NCBI RefSeq assembly: GCF_028502605.1
Contig: NC_079236.1
Location: 682,001 to 746,000 of the forward strand
Direction: 5' to 3'
Length of the DNA stretch: 64,000 bases
Origin: Trichoderma breve
Lineage: Eukaryota; Ascomycota; Sordariomycetes; Hypocreales; Hypocreaceae
In this document: piece after piece, positions 1 through 10,883 of the stretch
Layout of the letters: each line of letters starts with the position of its first letter
Position numbering within the stretch: the first letter of the stretch is position 1
Program-made: the position numbers and the translations under genes
The notes under the pieces: model-generated
Databases searched by the model: none
What the model saw: the letters and a program-made list of their open reading frames with translations, nothing else
What the model was told of the DNA's origin: nothing

Positions 1-306
1 CCAGCTTCTGTCGCGCAAAAAAAGGTAATATGAGAGGAAGACTTTCATCAATCATGACTGCCTGGCACTTGTTCTTACCTTAGTTCTTCGCCCAGCCCGC
101 TTTTTCTTATCGGCAGCTGTTATCGCCCTGGGCCCCACCACGAACGAACCAGCCATAGCACTGCCAGGAACGTCATCCCGCCCATCTTCTATTACTCTAG
201 AGCCTTTTCGTTTCCCAGCTTCAACAACCTCGAAACTGGCCTCTTCTCAGAGGAATGGCTGCCTGTATCCCAGGCTCCGACCATTTACACCCACCGCTGA
301 ACAGCC
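1..306. other. upstream flank, no gene seen
   Basis: No convincing coding exon is visible on either strand in this stretch. It is mixed-composition DNA with a short A-run near base 20 and probably holds the promoter and leader of the Rav2/Rogdi gene that starts at 307. A divergent gene outside the window could also use it. Confidence 0.5.
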
Positions 307-1467
307 ATGTCTCTGGACATCTGGCCTCCCGTATCCCCAGGGGAGCTCAGCATAAAAGTCGCTGAAGCCCAGGTCGGTAGTTTGATGGCGCGCGCAAGCT
401 GAGCTGAACAGGCAAACGGGGGAGAGAAACGCAAGAATGCTGATATCTTTCAAGAAACGCGAGCTGGCTTGGATAGTCGCGAGGACTCTCCAGACCTGCG
501 AGGACCTCAAGCATGGCCTGGAGGACTGCTACGCGCTGTTGGCGCCGGTTGATCCTGGCAGCACTCTGGTGATGAGCACGCCGCGCAACGAGCGAGTCAA
601 GGGCACCATCACTCGGGTCGGCACGCGCATCGTCAAGGGGGTAAATAGGATACTACCCGTAAACATGTGGCACAGAAATGGCATTACTGACACACAATTT
701 GCTCCTTCAAGTCTCTCGGTCTCCAATTTCGAACCATTGCGCAACAGACACTCACCCTCTCGCAAGCATTCCCCATCCACATACACGCACTCGACACCCT
801 CCATACGCATCTAACCGAATCCATCGACCTCCTCGGCCTTCTCCTATCCAACAGCAAGTCATCAGACGCCGACACCGACGCCTCATCATCTACCGCCAAC
901 CAAGCGCAAGCCCTCTCCTCAGGGCTGCGCCTCCTCGCCGACTCCATCTCCAACTCCATCGTACTCCTCAAGGGACCGCCCTTGAACGAGCTAGACACGA
1001 ATTGGACCACGCAGTCCTGTCCATCATCGCACTTTTCGCCTCCCCTGACGCAAAATTTTAGCTTCTACGTCACCCTGCAGGAATGCAGCATCGTGCTCGT
1101 CATGCGCGCCCTCGAACCCGTCGACGCGCCCGTCCATTTCGGCACGAAGCTCGGTCTCGCTATCGGCACGTATCGACGCCTCGAGCACGACGAGGCCGAC
1201 ATTGTGTTCAAGTACAAGCCCGGGGGAGATGACATGTCCGATACACGGCGGTTGGCCGCCAATCACAGCATTCAGCCTCCCATTACGAGGACGGTTTCAA
1301 ATTCTCAGCTGGAAGAAGTCTATGTGCGGGAAAAGGTCCGGGTGGAGAGCGCGGATCCCAGCCTCATATCGCTCTATTCAAAACTAGGATATCTGAACAT
1401 TATGCTGGACCAGGCGCGGCGGAACTTGGATGCCGTCATGAGCGTGCAGTTGAAGACGTACACGTAG
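307..1467 (+). CDS. RAV2: Rav2/Rogdi-family V-ATPase assembly (RAVE) subunit
   Basis: Exons are 307-372, 455-640 and 712-1467, giving 335 residues. The family (yeast Rav2, animal Rogdi) belongs to the RAVE complex, which promotes reassembly of the V1 and V0 parts of the vacuolar H+-ATPase. Recognition rests on the N-terminal block around residues 23-75, including KHGLEDCYALLAPVDPGST followed by the TRVGTRIVKG segment, and on the leucine-rich helical middle. The start at 307 is chosen because a short first exon with the WPP motif splices in phase onto KRELAW. An ATG at 437 would lie inside that intron and lose the usual N-terminus. The first intron uses the weak donor GTCGGT. The gene is convergent with the NIPSNAP gene. 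The family call is fairly secure; the exact start is inferred. Confidence 0.85.
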
Positions 1468-1835
1468 TGGCCAGTACTCTTGAGCATCATGATGGATTAT
1501 ATTAGCGATGATTTGTACATACGTAACCGTCATTTCAAGGACATTTCTGGATCGATTGGCAGCATACACATGCAAATACCCCTCAATGTAAATCTTTGTC
1601 CCGGCTCGATCTTGGCAGTCACAATTCGAGAGGCGAACTGAGCTATAGATGATCTGTTTAAATTGAAAGAAAAGAAGAAAACTTTACATATATGATGCTC
1701 TCGTCATGCCATTCTCTTGTATATACAATATACAACTCCTCCTACATGAAAGCCACCTTTGACGCCGCCAAATAGACAACTCAATCTTGAAATCCAACGC
1801 ACTGAAAACTAATTGCAAAGCAGAATAAACAGAGT
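1468..1835. other. shared 3' flank of convergent genes
   Basis: About 370 bases between the stop codons of the Rav2 and NIPSNAP genes. It is AT-rich and contains purine runs and an AATAAA at about 1824-1829 on the plus strand, as expected for 3' untranslated and polyadenylation sequence. No gene is seen. Confidence 0.6.
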
Positions 1836-2956
1836 TTATCGTACAGGTGACCAGGGCATGGGGATGAGGATCCTGGATTGCATGGACTGGATCAGAGGCA
1901 CCGTCTTGTGCACTGTATCGCTCCAGCCCTCAACCGACCAGCTCTTTTCTCGGCGGGCCCTTCGCTCCTCCAGGTTGGCAAACTGCCAGAGATGGTGGAC
2001 CGTGTTGAGCTCTCCAATCTGGACGAACCAGGCTCCAACGCCTTCCATGACCTCCCTTCGGGCCTTGAGGCCTCTTCTCCAGTGAGTCTCCCACTCCAGC
2101 AGGTTGCCGGGGTGGAGAGTATATGATCGAAGCTCAAACACACCTCCCAACTCGCGCGGGGGAGTGGTGGGCCAGAAGGAAAACTCTTGCATCAGGGAAA
2201 TCTTCTTGGACTTGATCAACTTGCTGAGCTTCGTGTTGAAATCGGCAAAGTCGGGGTGGTGGGAGATGGAGTGTCGGGATTCGTGGTAACCCTCGTACCG
2301 CTGGTACTCCCAAATGTGCACTGTAAGGGGAAAAGATCAGTTGGGGGTTTCAATGAGCAAAGTGCGCGCGGAGCTATCCTACCAAAGGTGTCGCAGTCGC
2401 CGACTTCTGTTCGCCAACTTCCGACCAGATGAACCTTATTCTCGGGCGTATTGGCCATCTTGGGGTAGAATTCACCCGTGAGCTTGACATACTCGTCCAC
2501 CTTATCCGGCTGGACTTCGTGGAACACAATGGAGTGAACATATTTTCCTCTAGCCAGGACCTGGCTAAAGCTGGCCTCCATCTGGGCCTCCATCTCTCTG
2601 CCTTCCTTGGTGCCATAGATGAGGTTCGTTAGCGGCCCCTGCTTACGATCAGGCTCGCCGCTCGTGGCCGAGGCTGTAGCTCCTGCAGTAGTTTCAGATG
2701 AGCTTTGGTCAGGGTTGACAGGGTCAGGCAAGTTCTGGGATCCAAACGCACGAGCTCCCCGTTCCTTCTGCGCTTCCACCAGCTGCTCTCTGAATGCTCT
2801 CTGCTTCTCGTTGAAGGTTTCAACCGACCCCGCCGTGGGGTTGATGTCGCCCATCGACGGTGTATGCTTCTGTCTCAAGGCTGTTGTAGCCAGAGCCCGC
2901 ACGCCAGCACGCGGAGCTGCGGCGGCGGCACGGCGAGACAACCTCTGAGCAAGCAT
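1836..2956 (-). CDS. NIPSNAP family mitochondrial protein
   Basis: Exons run 2956-2383 and 2320-1836 on the minus strand and encode 352 residues. NIPSNAP proteins are matrix or mitochondrial-surface proteins with dimeric alpha-beta barrel (ferredoxin-like) domains; their molecular role is not settled, and links to mitophagy and vesicular traffic are reported in animals. The first 30 residues are rich in Arg and Ala with no acidic residue (MLAQRLSRRAAAAAPRAG), a typical mitochondrial presequence. The first NIPSNAP domain spans about residues 125-210 (KYVHSIVFHEVQPDKVDEY) and the second lies in the C-terminal half (FELRSYTLHPGNLLEWETHW). Residues 30-110 are a low-complexity linker. The 62-base intron joins DTF to VHIWEYQ in phase. 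The gene is divergent from ATP18. Confidence 0.92.
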
Positions 2957-3550
2957 AATGACGTTGTGGTGGGTTTCGCACAAGACGCAAGGCAAGAAGT
3001 TGAAGCTTCAGACAAGGCCAAAGGCAAAGACAAAAACTCTCTAGAGCTGCAGCCTAGAGCGTTCAAGGCACAGGCCAGAGAATTAAGTCCGAATGTCTTG
3101 GTTGCTGATAAGAAGCGGCAAGGTCTTTTGCGACAAAGCAGGGAGTAGAGAGCAGAGAGCAGTTTGAGTGGCGGAAGACACAAGACAGGCAGCTGTGATG
3201 GAGGGCAGGCTTAAGGGCCGATTGGATACTGTGTTAATTTGGCGCGGTTGGAGAGGCAGAGTCGAAGAGCTCCGAGCAGCCAAGAAGAGGCACGTTGCAG
3301 CAAGGGAGCTTCACCCCGCACTATTGAGATGCCCGATGGGGGTCGCTTCGGGTTAATTGGATGGCGGCGATTGGTGCGAGGCTGTGAGTGTGTGCAGCCG
3401 GGCGGTTGTGGGCGGACAAATAGATTAAGAGGGGATGCAATTGGGCGAGATGGGATTCTTGGTTGATGGCTGGTTGTTTGTTTGTGTGATCTTGAGGCTT
3501 GAGGCTTGGATGGCGGCGATACAGGAATGAGAGAGTTCTGAGTACCTGTA

Positions 3551-3574
3551 CAAGTCCAAGTCCAAGTCCAAGTC
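3551..3574. repeat. hexanucleotide microsatellite (CAAGTC)4
   Basis: Four perfect copies of CAAGTC lie in the divergent NIPSNAP/ATP18 promoter region. This is a simple repeat and may vary in copy number between strains. Confidence 0.9.
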
Positions 3575-3717
3575 GAAACCTGGGGAAAGCTACGAAGGAC
3601 GCTGCCACTCCGCTTTTCGGTGCGGAGAAGAACAGGCACAAAGCAGGATTGGGGGACATGATGTCACACTAGTGGTACTGTGGAGCAGACAAAGAGAAAG
3701 ACTTAGGTAATCCATAT

Positions 3718-3738
3718 ATCACGTGATAACTCATGTGA
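3718..3738. promoter_or_regulatory. palindromic CACGTG box plus TCATGTGA octamer
   Basis: A ten-base palindrome, ATCACGTGAT, is followed four bases later by the related octamer TCATGTGA. CACGTG is the core bound by basic helix-loop-helix factors such as Cbf1. The pair lies about 215 bases upstream of the ATP18 start and about 760 bases from the NIPSNAP start. The motif is seen directly; factor binding is inference. Confidence 0.45.
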
Positions 3739-3952
3739 TTTTACAGAGTACATCATAACAGGTACCTTTCGGCCGGTCGATTGAATGCCTTAGGCAGAAC
3801 ATCCTTGTTCGGCTACCGTTGGAATCGCTGCTCCGAAGCCTCTGGTTGGACTAAAGGGAAAAAGGCTCGTTTTGAAGACTTCACCAGCCAACTTCGTCCA
3901 CCCCCGTCCTCACTCAACCGCTCCCTCGCACGACCTCCGCAATACCGCCATC

Positions 3953-4411
3953 ATGTCTTGGTTCGGCGTCGTCCCCTTCAAGAAGTTCCCGGCTCCTTTC
4001 CGTACGTCCCCCGCGCCGGCAATTCCTCTCTGAAAATGATGTTGGGACTGACAATTCGCCCTGCAGTGAAGCCTTACTGGCCTTTCTTTGCCGCCGGTAT
4101 GTAATTCTTGCGAACAATCCTCGATCGATTTGGAAACCGATGTCTGCGTCGACTATGTGCCGATTGCGCCGGGACTTTGCTGGTATTGGTTGTGGGCGAA
4201 AACGAGTCTCGACTAACATTGAAAATCTCCCAGGCCTGGTTATTGCTTATGGCGCCAACTCTGCCCAGAACGCCATGATGGCCTGTATGCGCCCTTCCCT
4301 CGAACCTCCTCTGCTGGAACCTGACTGATGACTGACGCTATTTGCACAGCCGACGAGTGGAAGAACGACCCTCGCAACCCCAACGCCAAGGCGGCCCCCA
4401 AGGCTCACTAA
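3953..4411 (+). CDS. ATP18: mitochondrial ATP synthase subunit j (Atp18)
   Basis: Four exons (3953-4001, 4067-4096, 4234-4284, 4350-4411) encode 63 residues, normal for the family. Atp18 (subunit i/j) is a single-pass inner-membrane protein of the F1Fo ATP synthase peripheral region. It begins MSWFGVVPFKKFPAPF, continues with LKPYWPFFAAG, then a hydrophobic membrane segment (LVIAYGANSAQNAMM, about residues 28-42), and ends with the soluble tail SDEWKNDPRNPNAK. Each splice junction keeps the frame: a single base from the preceding exon completes a codon at all three introns. Because the exons are so short, the gene is easily missed by open-frame scanning. It is divergent from NIPSNAP. Confidence 0.93.
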
Positions 4412-5057
4412 ACCGCATAAAAAGGAAAAAATGGATTGCGAAGGAAGTTGGTGGAGGAAGGGATATATACTCGGATGGCTCGAGAGCATGTAGCGCGACA
4501 GTCTCGCTGCACTGTATCATAGACTCGCATTCAGGGCTGAATAGACCTTTGTGATGAACAAGCAACAATTGCTATGAGCTGTGATATTGCAGGTATGATG
4601 TGGAAATCTGTGAAATTGCGAGAGCATCATTCCCCTGTGCTCATACAAATTACGAGAGAAAACGAGTGTTGGACAGCTTGGAACTGCATATGTGAAATGT
4701 CTTACTTTGATATCAAGGTTACCCTATGATGTGCTTCAGCTTTTAAATCGCACACTAAACTCATATATAAGATACAATATAAACCAAATTGTCTTGCATC
4801 AGAACAACAAGTGCATAAAACACACAAATAGAGCTCTCAATCACTCTGTCATCCAAAGCCATACAAACCAGCCAATTGCACATCCGTCCCTCCCTCCGAG
4901 CTTATCTCGGCATCCCAAACACGGCGCTACGCTACAGAACTTCTAGTTTTTTCCCTCGTCAGCCACGGATTACTAAGTCAATCAATCCCTCCAACTTGAG
5001 ATATACAGTCACCCAACTCACATCTTTTCGCTCACACACTCACTTACATCCCTTTAG
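4412..5057. other. ATP18 3' flank and FSH hydrolase promoter
   Basis: About 650 bases between two plus-strand genes. The right half is rich in CT and AC stretches, as in fungal 5' leaders. No exon is recognised. Confidence 0.5.
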
Positions 5058-6133
5058 ATGCAATCTTTTTTGTTCAAATCTTGCAAATCTAGACCGCCGT
5101 CTTTATTTCTTGCGTTTCGTTCATCGTATACCACCCGTACATCAGCTTTCACTCTCCGCGCAATGTCTTCAGCGTCCACGCCGATTGGCACGCCTCGGCC
5201 TGAACAGCAGGCTCAGAAGAATGGCGCAAAGAAGGAGGTTAAGATATTAATGATTCACGGTATGTATAACTTCATTTGTTAATCTCTCTTTGTACAGAAT
5301 ACTTCCGTCATCCTATCTTCATGCCCATATATCTCAACAGTCTTAACTCACTCCCATCTCATCTCATATCACATCCAAACTCTCATATCAAAACCCAAAC
5401 ACTAACACGATATAAAAAAAAAAAAGGCTACACACAATCCGGCGCCCTCTTCCGCGCAAAAACCCGCGCCATGGAAAAACTCCTCGCCAAAACCCTCGCC
5501 CCAATCTCCCTCCTCCCCGTGCTCTCCTACCCAACAGGCCCCAACCGCCTCCTCCCCACCGACATCCCCGGCTTCAAGTCCCAAGGCGGCGACGCCCCTT
5601 CTTCCGCTGACGACGAACTCCCCGACACCTGGGCCTGGTTCCGCAAAGACGATGCCACCAGCACGTACCGCCTCTTTGACGAGGGCATGGCCGTCATTGC
5701 CGATTCCATTCGTGAGGCCGGCGGTATCGACGGTGTCTGTGGGTTCAGTCAGGGCGGTGCCATGGCGGCCTTTGTTGCTGCCGCTCTGGAGCCCTCAAGG
5801 TCTGTCCTGGATGGTCCAAAGGGAGACTGGGCTCGGAAGCTGAGAGAGGCGAATGGTGGCCAGCCGGTCAAGTTTGCCATTTCGTATTCTGGCTTTTACG
5901 CTGGCATTCCTGATCTGGAGTGGCTGTATGAGCCCAAGATCAAGACGCCGACACTTCACTACATTGGTAGCTTGGACACTGTCGTCGATGAGAGCCGAAG
6001 CCAGGCATTGGTGGATCGGTGTGAGGAGCCTCTTGTTGTGGTTCATCCTGGTGGCCATCACGTCCCTGTGTCCAAGGAATGGGTCATGCCCCTGGCTGGA
6101 TTTATCAAGAACCACGCGAGTGCCACCGAGTAG
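5058..6133 (+). CDS. FSH1: FSH1-family serine hydrolase
   Basis: Exons 5058-5259 and 5427-6133 give 302 residues. Starting at the second in-frame ATG (5163) would give 267. The family (yeast Fsh1-3) is alpha/beta hydrolases of unknown natural substrate. Numbered from the second ATG, the nucleophile is Ser140 in GVCGFSQGGAMAA, the acid probably Asp216 in SLDTVVD and the base a His in HPGGHHVP near 243. The N-terminal strand KILMIHGYTQSG is restored only by splicing. The extra 35 residues from 5058 (MQSFLFKSCKSRPP..., Arg and Ser rich, no acidic residue) look like a mitochondrial presequence, so two isoforms are possible. The 167-base intron has an ACTAAC branch site but an unusual A-run before the acceptor. 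Confidence 0.88.
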
Positions 6134-6448
6134 AAGGCAAGTTTATAAAGAAGCAGAAGAACTCGAGAAGAGATGGAATCATTGAGCGATAGACACGAAA
6201 CTAGAACCCTAGACTTATTAGAGTGATTTGTTTGTTTAGTTTAGCAAGGCAAGCTACGATGGAAATAAAAAGGACATAGACACAAGCATCGCATAAGCGT
6301 TACATAACCTCAGATTTCCTTCCGAGGACTATCTAAGCTGTATCATTACAAGCTGTGAAATCCCCACCAAAGCCGTGCCCGCAAGTATTCATTGTAATAT
6401 TGCTCCTTTTCAATGCGCCATGCCGACCCCTGCCTCCCAATCAGCCGT
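6134..6448. other. shared 3' flank, FSH hydrolase and RPN5
   Basis: About 315 bases between convergent stop codons. It contains AT-rich 3' untranslated sequence, including AATAAA on the plus strand near 6264. No gene is seen. Confidence 0.55.
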
Positions 6449-8076
6449 CTATTTAGATCCCGTTGGCTGGATGCGTGCCATCATCTCCTCCTTGGTAATG
6501 AGGTGGTCGATCCTCTCCAAGAGCCCCAGCAAGCTCTTCATGTTGTGGCTCCACTCGTTCAGGACATCGTCTGCGTCTCTAGGCTTGGCGAAGCTGACGA
6601 TTCGTGCCGGTCGGTCGATCTTGGCGTACACAGTCTTGGAGGTGACCAATTCACTAATGTACTTCTCTGTCTCATCCTCCGCAAGGTCAAGGAGCTCGGT
6701 AAGGCGACTCATCTGGATGCGAGTGTAGTACTTGGCAATGACCCGAACGTTGTGCTCGATAACGCGCTTGCGCAAGTCCTCCCACCGCTGGTTGGCCTTT
6801 TCGTCTGCAGACTGGCCGGGCTGAGCGTCAAAGACGTCGGTACCGCACAGATGCGGGCCGAATCTCTTGGCGATTTCGGGCCACCGCATCAGCTCGTGGA
6901 CTGTAAAGAGCCGGAGAAGCTCAGCATCCTCAGAAACTTGAGAGTTTCGGGAGTCTCTGTGTATGCGCTGAAGGAGGTCGTGTTGTTCGTTGTCGTATGG
7001 AGCAAGGATTACAAAGTAGATGATGCGTTGGAGAACCTGCCATGACAAGATATTAGCATCTGAAACAAGGGTGGTATAACGGAACCGAAGCGCAGGCTTA
7101 CAGGGCGAAGTTTGGCGGCGTCTTCTTCGACAGCCTCAGTATCAAGAACCTGGCGGTAGTTCTTGCATGCGTCCAGGTATTTGTCTTCATGCTTCGCCAG
7201 TGTAATCTGTTGCTCATAGTAGGCCAGCTTCAGATCCGTTGTATCATCCTCCTTTTCCTCTGGGACTTCCTCCCCGCGGGCCTTCTTCTTCTCACGCTCC
7301 TTCTGTTCCTTTTCCAGCTGCTCGGCCGTCTTCTTGGGCTTTCGCGCCAGGTATCTTGTGCTAATCTTTCGGCCCAGAATGGCCGCCTGTGTCCAGTCAC
7401 CGCTCTCAATGCAGAGCGCAACTTGGGCTAGGATGAACTCTGTCTTCTCTCGTCGGTCCATGGAGCCAAATGTTTCCACCTGCAGCTCGCACAGGATCTC
7501 TGTGGCTGCCTTGACGTCGCCCTGCTGCTTCTTGATGTCGGAGAGGATCTTGGTGACACGAGCGCGCTCGACTTCGACAAAGATTTTTCCTTCAGTGACC
7601 GTTCGCAGCGTCTCAATGACGGAGAGCTTCGTCTTTAGATCGGGAGTGTCATCGAGGAATCCGACAACGGTCTGGACCATCTTGGTGATGGCCTGCTTGA
7701 GCTGGCTGTGCTTCTTCGACAGGACCAGCGTTTGGTCGTTCATTAAGCTCCAGTCGCCGGCATTTTTGCATAATGTGACGATTGCCACGAGGATTCGGGA
7801 TGTTGAGGCGAGATCCGAGGCCTATCGAAGTGTCAGGGGAGCTTTGGAAGCTAGAGCTGGTGTAGGTTGGCTTACTTGGCGGGTTTGCTTCTCAAGAGCG
7901 GCAAGCTTCTCGATTGCGCCCTGGAGGTTGGTCTGCTCAAACACGTTAACTTATACAAGCCACAGATACGTCTCCAGCAAGGAGAATCATACCTTGGCCA
8001 GGCTCTCAGCCTCTGGGAGCTGCTGGTCAACCTCCTTGGAGAAGTCCTTCTCGGGCTTGAGGGTTGCCTCGGACAT
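6449..8076 (-). CDS. RPN5: 26S proteasome lid subunit Rpn5
   Basis: Exons on the minus strand are 8076-7993, 7932-7876, 7821-7102 and 7036-6449, together 482 residues, close to other Rpn5 proteins. Rpn5 is a non-ATPase scaffold subunit of the 19S lid, made of TPR-like helices followed by a PCI domain. Visible features are the N-terminus MSEATLKPEKDFSKEVDQQL, the block KTKLSVIETLRTVTEGKIFVE, an acidic-basic linker (KKKARGEEVPEEKEDD) and the C-terminal PCI part (about residues 330-450) with TELLDLAEDETEKYISEL. The start codon lies in a tiny first exon, and the second exon is only 57 bases. The gene is convergent with the FSH hydrolase and on the same strand as SQT1. Confidence 0.96.
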
Positions 8077-8755
8077 TGTGGCGTGCTGCGTCGACTCGGC
8101 GGCTAGAAGGTGATGCTGGAGGTGCGTGTCGTATTCGGGATCTGGGAGTCGCCGGTCGGGAATTGAAGATCCAAAGTCGACTCGATGATGCTTTGCAAAC
8201 GATTCAACTCAGGTGGGAGGGTTGGTTGGTCTGATAATGATTGGCGAGGCTGCTGTGGGTAACGCAAGAGGCACCTGCCTGACGTCCTCAGCGTATGTAA
8301 TCCCGGCTTAGGCCAGCCCCCACTCTGGAGCTGTGGGAACAAAGTAACCCCGGACACAATCGATAAGGCGACATCAGCTCTTGGAAGCTTTGGGATGCAT
8401 GACATTTTATATGTATGAGTAGGTAGATGCACTCACATATAATTCTAAGCTAGATGAGAAGATTCTTTTATGCAAATAGGTAATTTTTTATTCTTGATTT
8501 TTCAGTGATGAGGCTCATGTTTCAACGCTCAGAGACCTTCCACAAGCTAGATTGGATGCTTATTACTCAGTCTGGTTGACACTGGTTAAGCACTTTTGGG
8601 ACGTGAACTCATAAATATCACTTATTAAGATGGGGAGATAAAAAAAGAAAGTAGCCAAGGAAAAATAAAAACTGGTATCCAAAGCCGCCAGGGTGGTAGG
8701 CAGGCTATTTTTCATTCATACCCTCTCCGTCTCTACCATTGCTTCTATACCTCAT
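8077..8755. other. RPN5 promoter and SQT1 3' flank
   Basis: About 680 bases between two minus-strand genes. The segment near 8430-8700 is AT-rich. No exon was recognised; a 109-codon open frame at 8103-8432 lacks an ATG and family similarity. I did not see an obvious proteasome-associated control element. Confidence 0.5.
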
Positions 8756-10219
8756 TTATGCTTCGAAAACCAATGAAACACCATCATCACCAGCCGTCAC
8801 CAATCTCTCGCCAGTCTGTCCCTGCACGAAACCCAAGACACCACCTCCCTCACCGTCGCCTCTGTGGCCCCTCCACTCCTTCAGCAAGCCAGAGCTTCCT
8901 CCCTCAGGGCCGCCAGTAGCACCGCTGGCTCGCAGGTCCCATCGTCGAACAACACCGTCCATGCCGCAGCTTGTGAGCAGCCATGAGTTGGGCACAAACT
9001 CGACCTTGACGACGGAGTGCTCCTCATGAGCACCGACGAGGTTCTTTCGGATAGCAAAGCGACGGGTTGCGTCGAATACGGTGATGGAGCCGTCTACAGA
9101 GCCAGCTGCCAGAAGGGTGGTGGGAGGGTTCGTTGATGCAACTGACAGGGCAATCGTCTCGATGCTGTCAGTCTGGCTGTGAAGTGAGGCCAGAATCTGT
9201 CCACCAGTGGTAGGGTCGGCGGCAGACTTGCCGCCTCGAGCTGACCTTGCGGGTGCGGCAGCTGTGAGACGGGGAAGAGAGACAATCTTGATAGCGCCGC
9301 CAGCACCGCCGGTAGCGAGGAATGCGCCCTTGGGATCAATGGCAATGGAGTACAGACCGCCCTCGACCTCGAATCGCTGATCCTCGGGCGTCAGTGACAC
9401 AGCCGTCTGGCCGTTGTCGTTGGTAAGGCCCTGTGCAGCAGCAAGTCCCCACACATCCCAGACGTATAAGCTGCCGTCTTCGGAAACGGTAGCCAGTAGC
9501 TGTCCATCCGGTGTCCAAGCTCCGGCTGTGCAGGAAGCAGTGTGCAAGAAGTAGGACTGGACGATCTGGAGGGGGTTGGAGGAGTCGGAGGGATCAATTG
9601 TGTAGACCCAGACGGAGCCGTCGTTGGCACCGAGGGCGATGGTGTTGGGATTTGATGGCGAAGGGCAGGGCGCAACCCAGTTGATCTCTTCGACCTCTTG
9701 CGCCTCTCCGAGGAGAGTGACCTTGACGCCCGTAGAGGGTTGCACATCCGTCTTCCAGGCTTTAACCCTGCCGTCCAGGCCTGCGCTGACAAGGACCTCG
9801 CCCTGAGGAAGAGTCCAGGCTAGGGCATTGATGGAGTCTGTGTGGCCCTGTAGAGAATACAGGCTCTCGAGCTGAGTCGTCTGAGGCTGGGCAGAAGGAT
9901 CGCTGGCGTAGCTCGCGGGGAGCACAGGGCGCGACTGGGCAGCGGAAGCATCAAAGAGCCAGCCAGCTCCAGGAGCATTGTCGGCTTCACCGGCGGAACC
10001 GCCAACAGCGATGAGCGAAGGGTGAACTGGGTGTTGCGCGATGGTGAAGAGAGAGTCTTGGGGCAGGTCGAAGAAGGCAATCGAGTCGTTTTGGAGGATC
10101 AGCTCCTCATTGTCGGAGTCCATGGCGAGGTCATCGTCGTTGGCGACCTCTTCTCCCACATCCTCAGCATCGAGGAGGTCGTCGTCGATCTCGTCCTCGG
10201 GGCGGTTAGGAGCAGACAT
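8756..10219 (-). CDS. SQT1: WD40 ribosome assembly protein, Sqt1-like
   Basis: A single exon of 488 codons (487 residues). Sqt1 is the dedicated chaperone of ribosomal protein uL16 (Rpl10) during 60S assembly. The start is the ATG of MSAPNRPEDEIDDDLL. In-frame sequence further upstream is leucine-rich and unlike the family. The N-terminal 45 residues are strongly acidic, as expected for binding the basic uL16. About seven WD40 repeats follow, for example GHTDSINALAW...AGLDGRVKAW, AGAWTPDGQLLATVSEDGS, PKGAFLATGGAGGAIKI and FVPNSWLLTSCGMDGVVRRW. It resembles animal AAMP as well, so that name could also be used. Same strand as RPN5 and SPP1. Confidence 0.88.
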   Translation of the reverse strand: MSAPNRPEDEIDDDLLDAEDVGEEVANDDDLAMDSDNEELILQNDSIAFFDLPQDSLFTIAQHPVHPSLIAVGGSAGEADNAPGAGWLFDASAAQSRPVLPASYASDPSAQPQTTQLESLYSLQGHTDSINALAWTLPQGEVLVSAGLDGRVKAWKTDVQPSTGVKVTLLGEAQEVEEINWVAPCPSPSNPNTIALGANDGSVWVYTIDPSDSSNPLQIVQSYFLHTASCTAGAWTPDGQLLATVSEDGSLYVWDVWGLAAAQGLTNDNGQTAVSLTPEDQRFEVEGGLYSIAIDPKGAFLATGGAGGAIKIVSLPRLTAAAPARSARGGKSAADPTTGGQILASLHSQTDSIETIALSVASTNPPTTLLAAGSVDGSITVFDATRRFAIRKNLVGAHEEHSVVKVEFVPNSWLLTSCGMDGVVRRWDLRASGATGGPEGGSSGLLKEWRGHRGDGEGGGVLGFVQGQTGERLVTAGDDGVSLVFEA

Positions 10220-10883
10220 TTTTGCGATGCGACGGGAGGACAAAAGTAGAATGGGAGGTAGTAACAGATGCAAAAGGAGAGGACAGCTCGGTCGCTGTTT
10301 GACAGAGGGTATAAATAAAGAAAGAAAATCGACGGTCAAACGAAAACGAGTAGAAGAATCTCGGATTCCGGAAGAAGAATCAGCTGTTTCTTCAGTTGGG
10401 ACAAGACGTCACTTCTGCTTGATAAGCAAAATCTTCGGGCTTCTTGATGCTGGTAGGATTTTTTTTTTTTCGCCTTTGACCCCTCCCCCGCCATTGGCTT
10501 GGAACCCCACCAAATTGAGAGTGCTCACCTTCAGTGGTCACTAGTAGCAGCTTTAAGCTTGCTGCTATTTTTACATGCCAGGTGAAAGGGCTGATTCTTT
10601 GTTTTGATTGAGATTAATAGCGAAAGGAAGTATAGACTCTTGTAGTGTTATTGCAGCGAATATGAATCCATGTCAAATGGAAAATGTAGGAGAGCTCTAT
10701 ATGGCATCAGCCAGCACTAACATCATCTTGTATTAGTACGCTATATGGGAATGTCCTGCAACCGGCAGACCAGGAAACAGATGCTTCATCAGACTGTGTT
10801 ATTCATCGCCTCAAACGCCCAAAACTCCTATATCCCGACTTGATATCCTTCCGTAGAAATTGTTCCCTGGCTGAACCTCATCT
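10220..10883. other. SQT1 promoter and SPP1 3' flank
   Basis: About 660 bases between two minus-strand genes. It includes a T-run at about 10459-10470 and a CCCCTCCCCC patch, which on the minus strand are purine-rich leader sequence. No coding exon was recognised. Confidence 0.5.

Larger units (their letters stand above)
2957..3952. promoter_or_regulatory. divergent promoter region NIPSNAP / ATP18
   Basis: About 1 kb separates the start codons of two oppositely oriented genes whose products are both mitochondrial. It holds a hexanucleotide repeat (3551-3574) nearer the NIPSNAP side and a palindromic CACGTG box with a second similar octamer nearer the ATP18 side (3718-3738). No coding exon was recognised; open frames here lack family similarity. 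Confidence 0.6.

Noticed and set aside
437..814. Start of the Rav2 gene at the ATG at 437
   Set aside because: This ATG lies inside a short intron; splicing 307-372 onto 455 restores the usual N-terminus.
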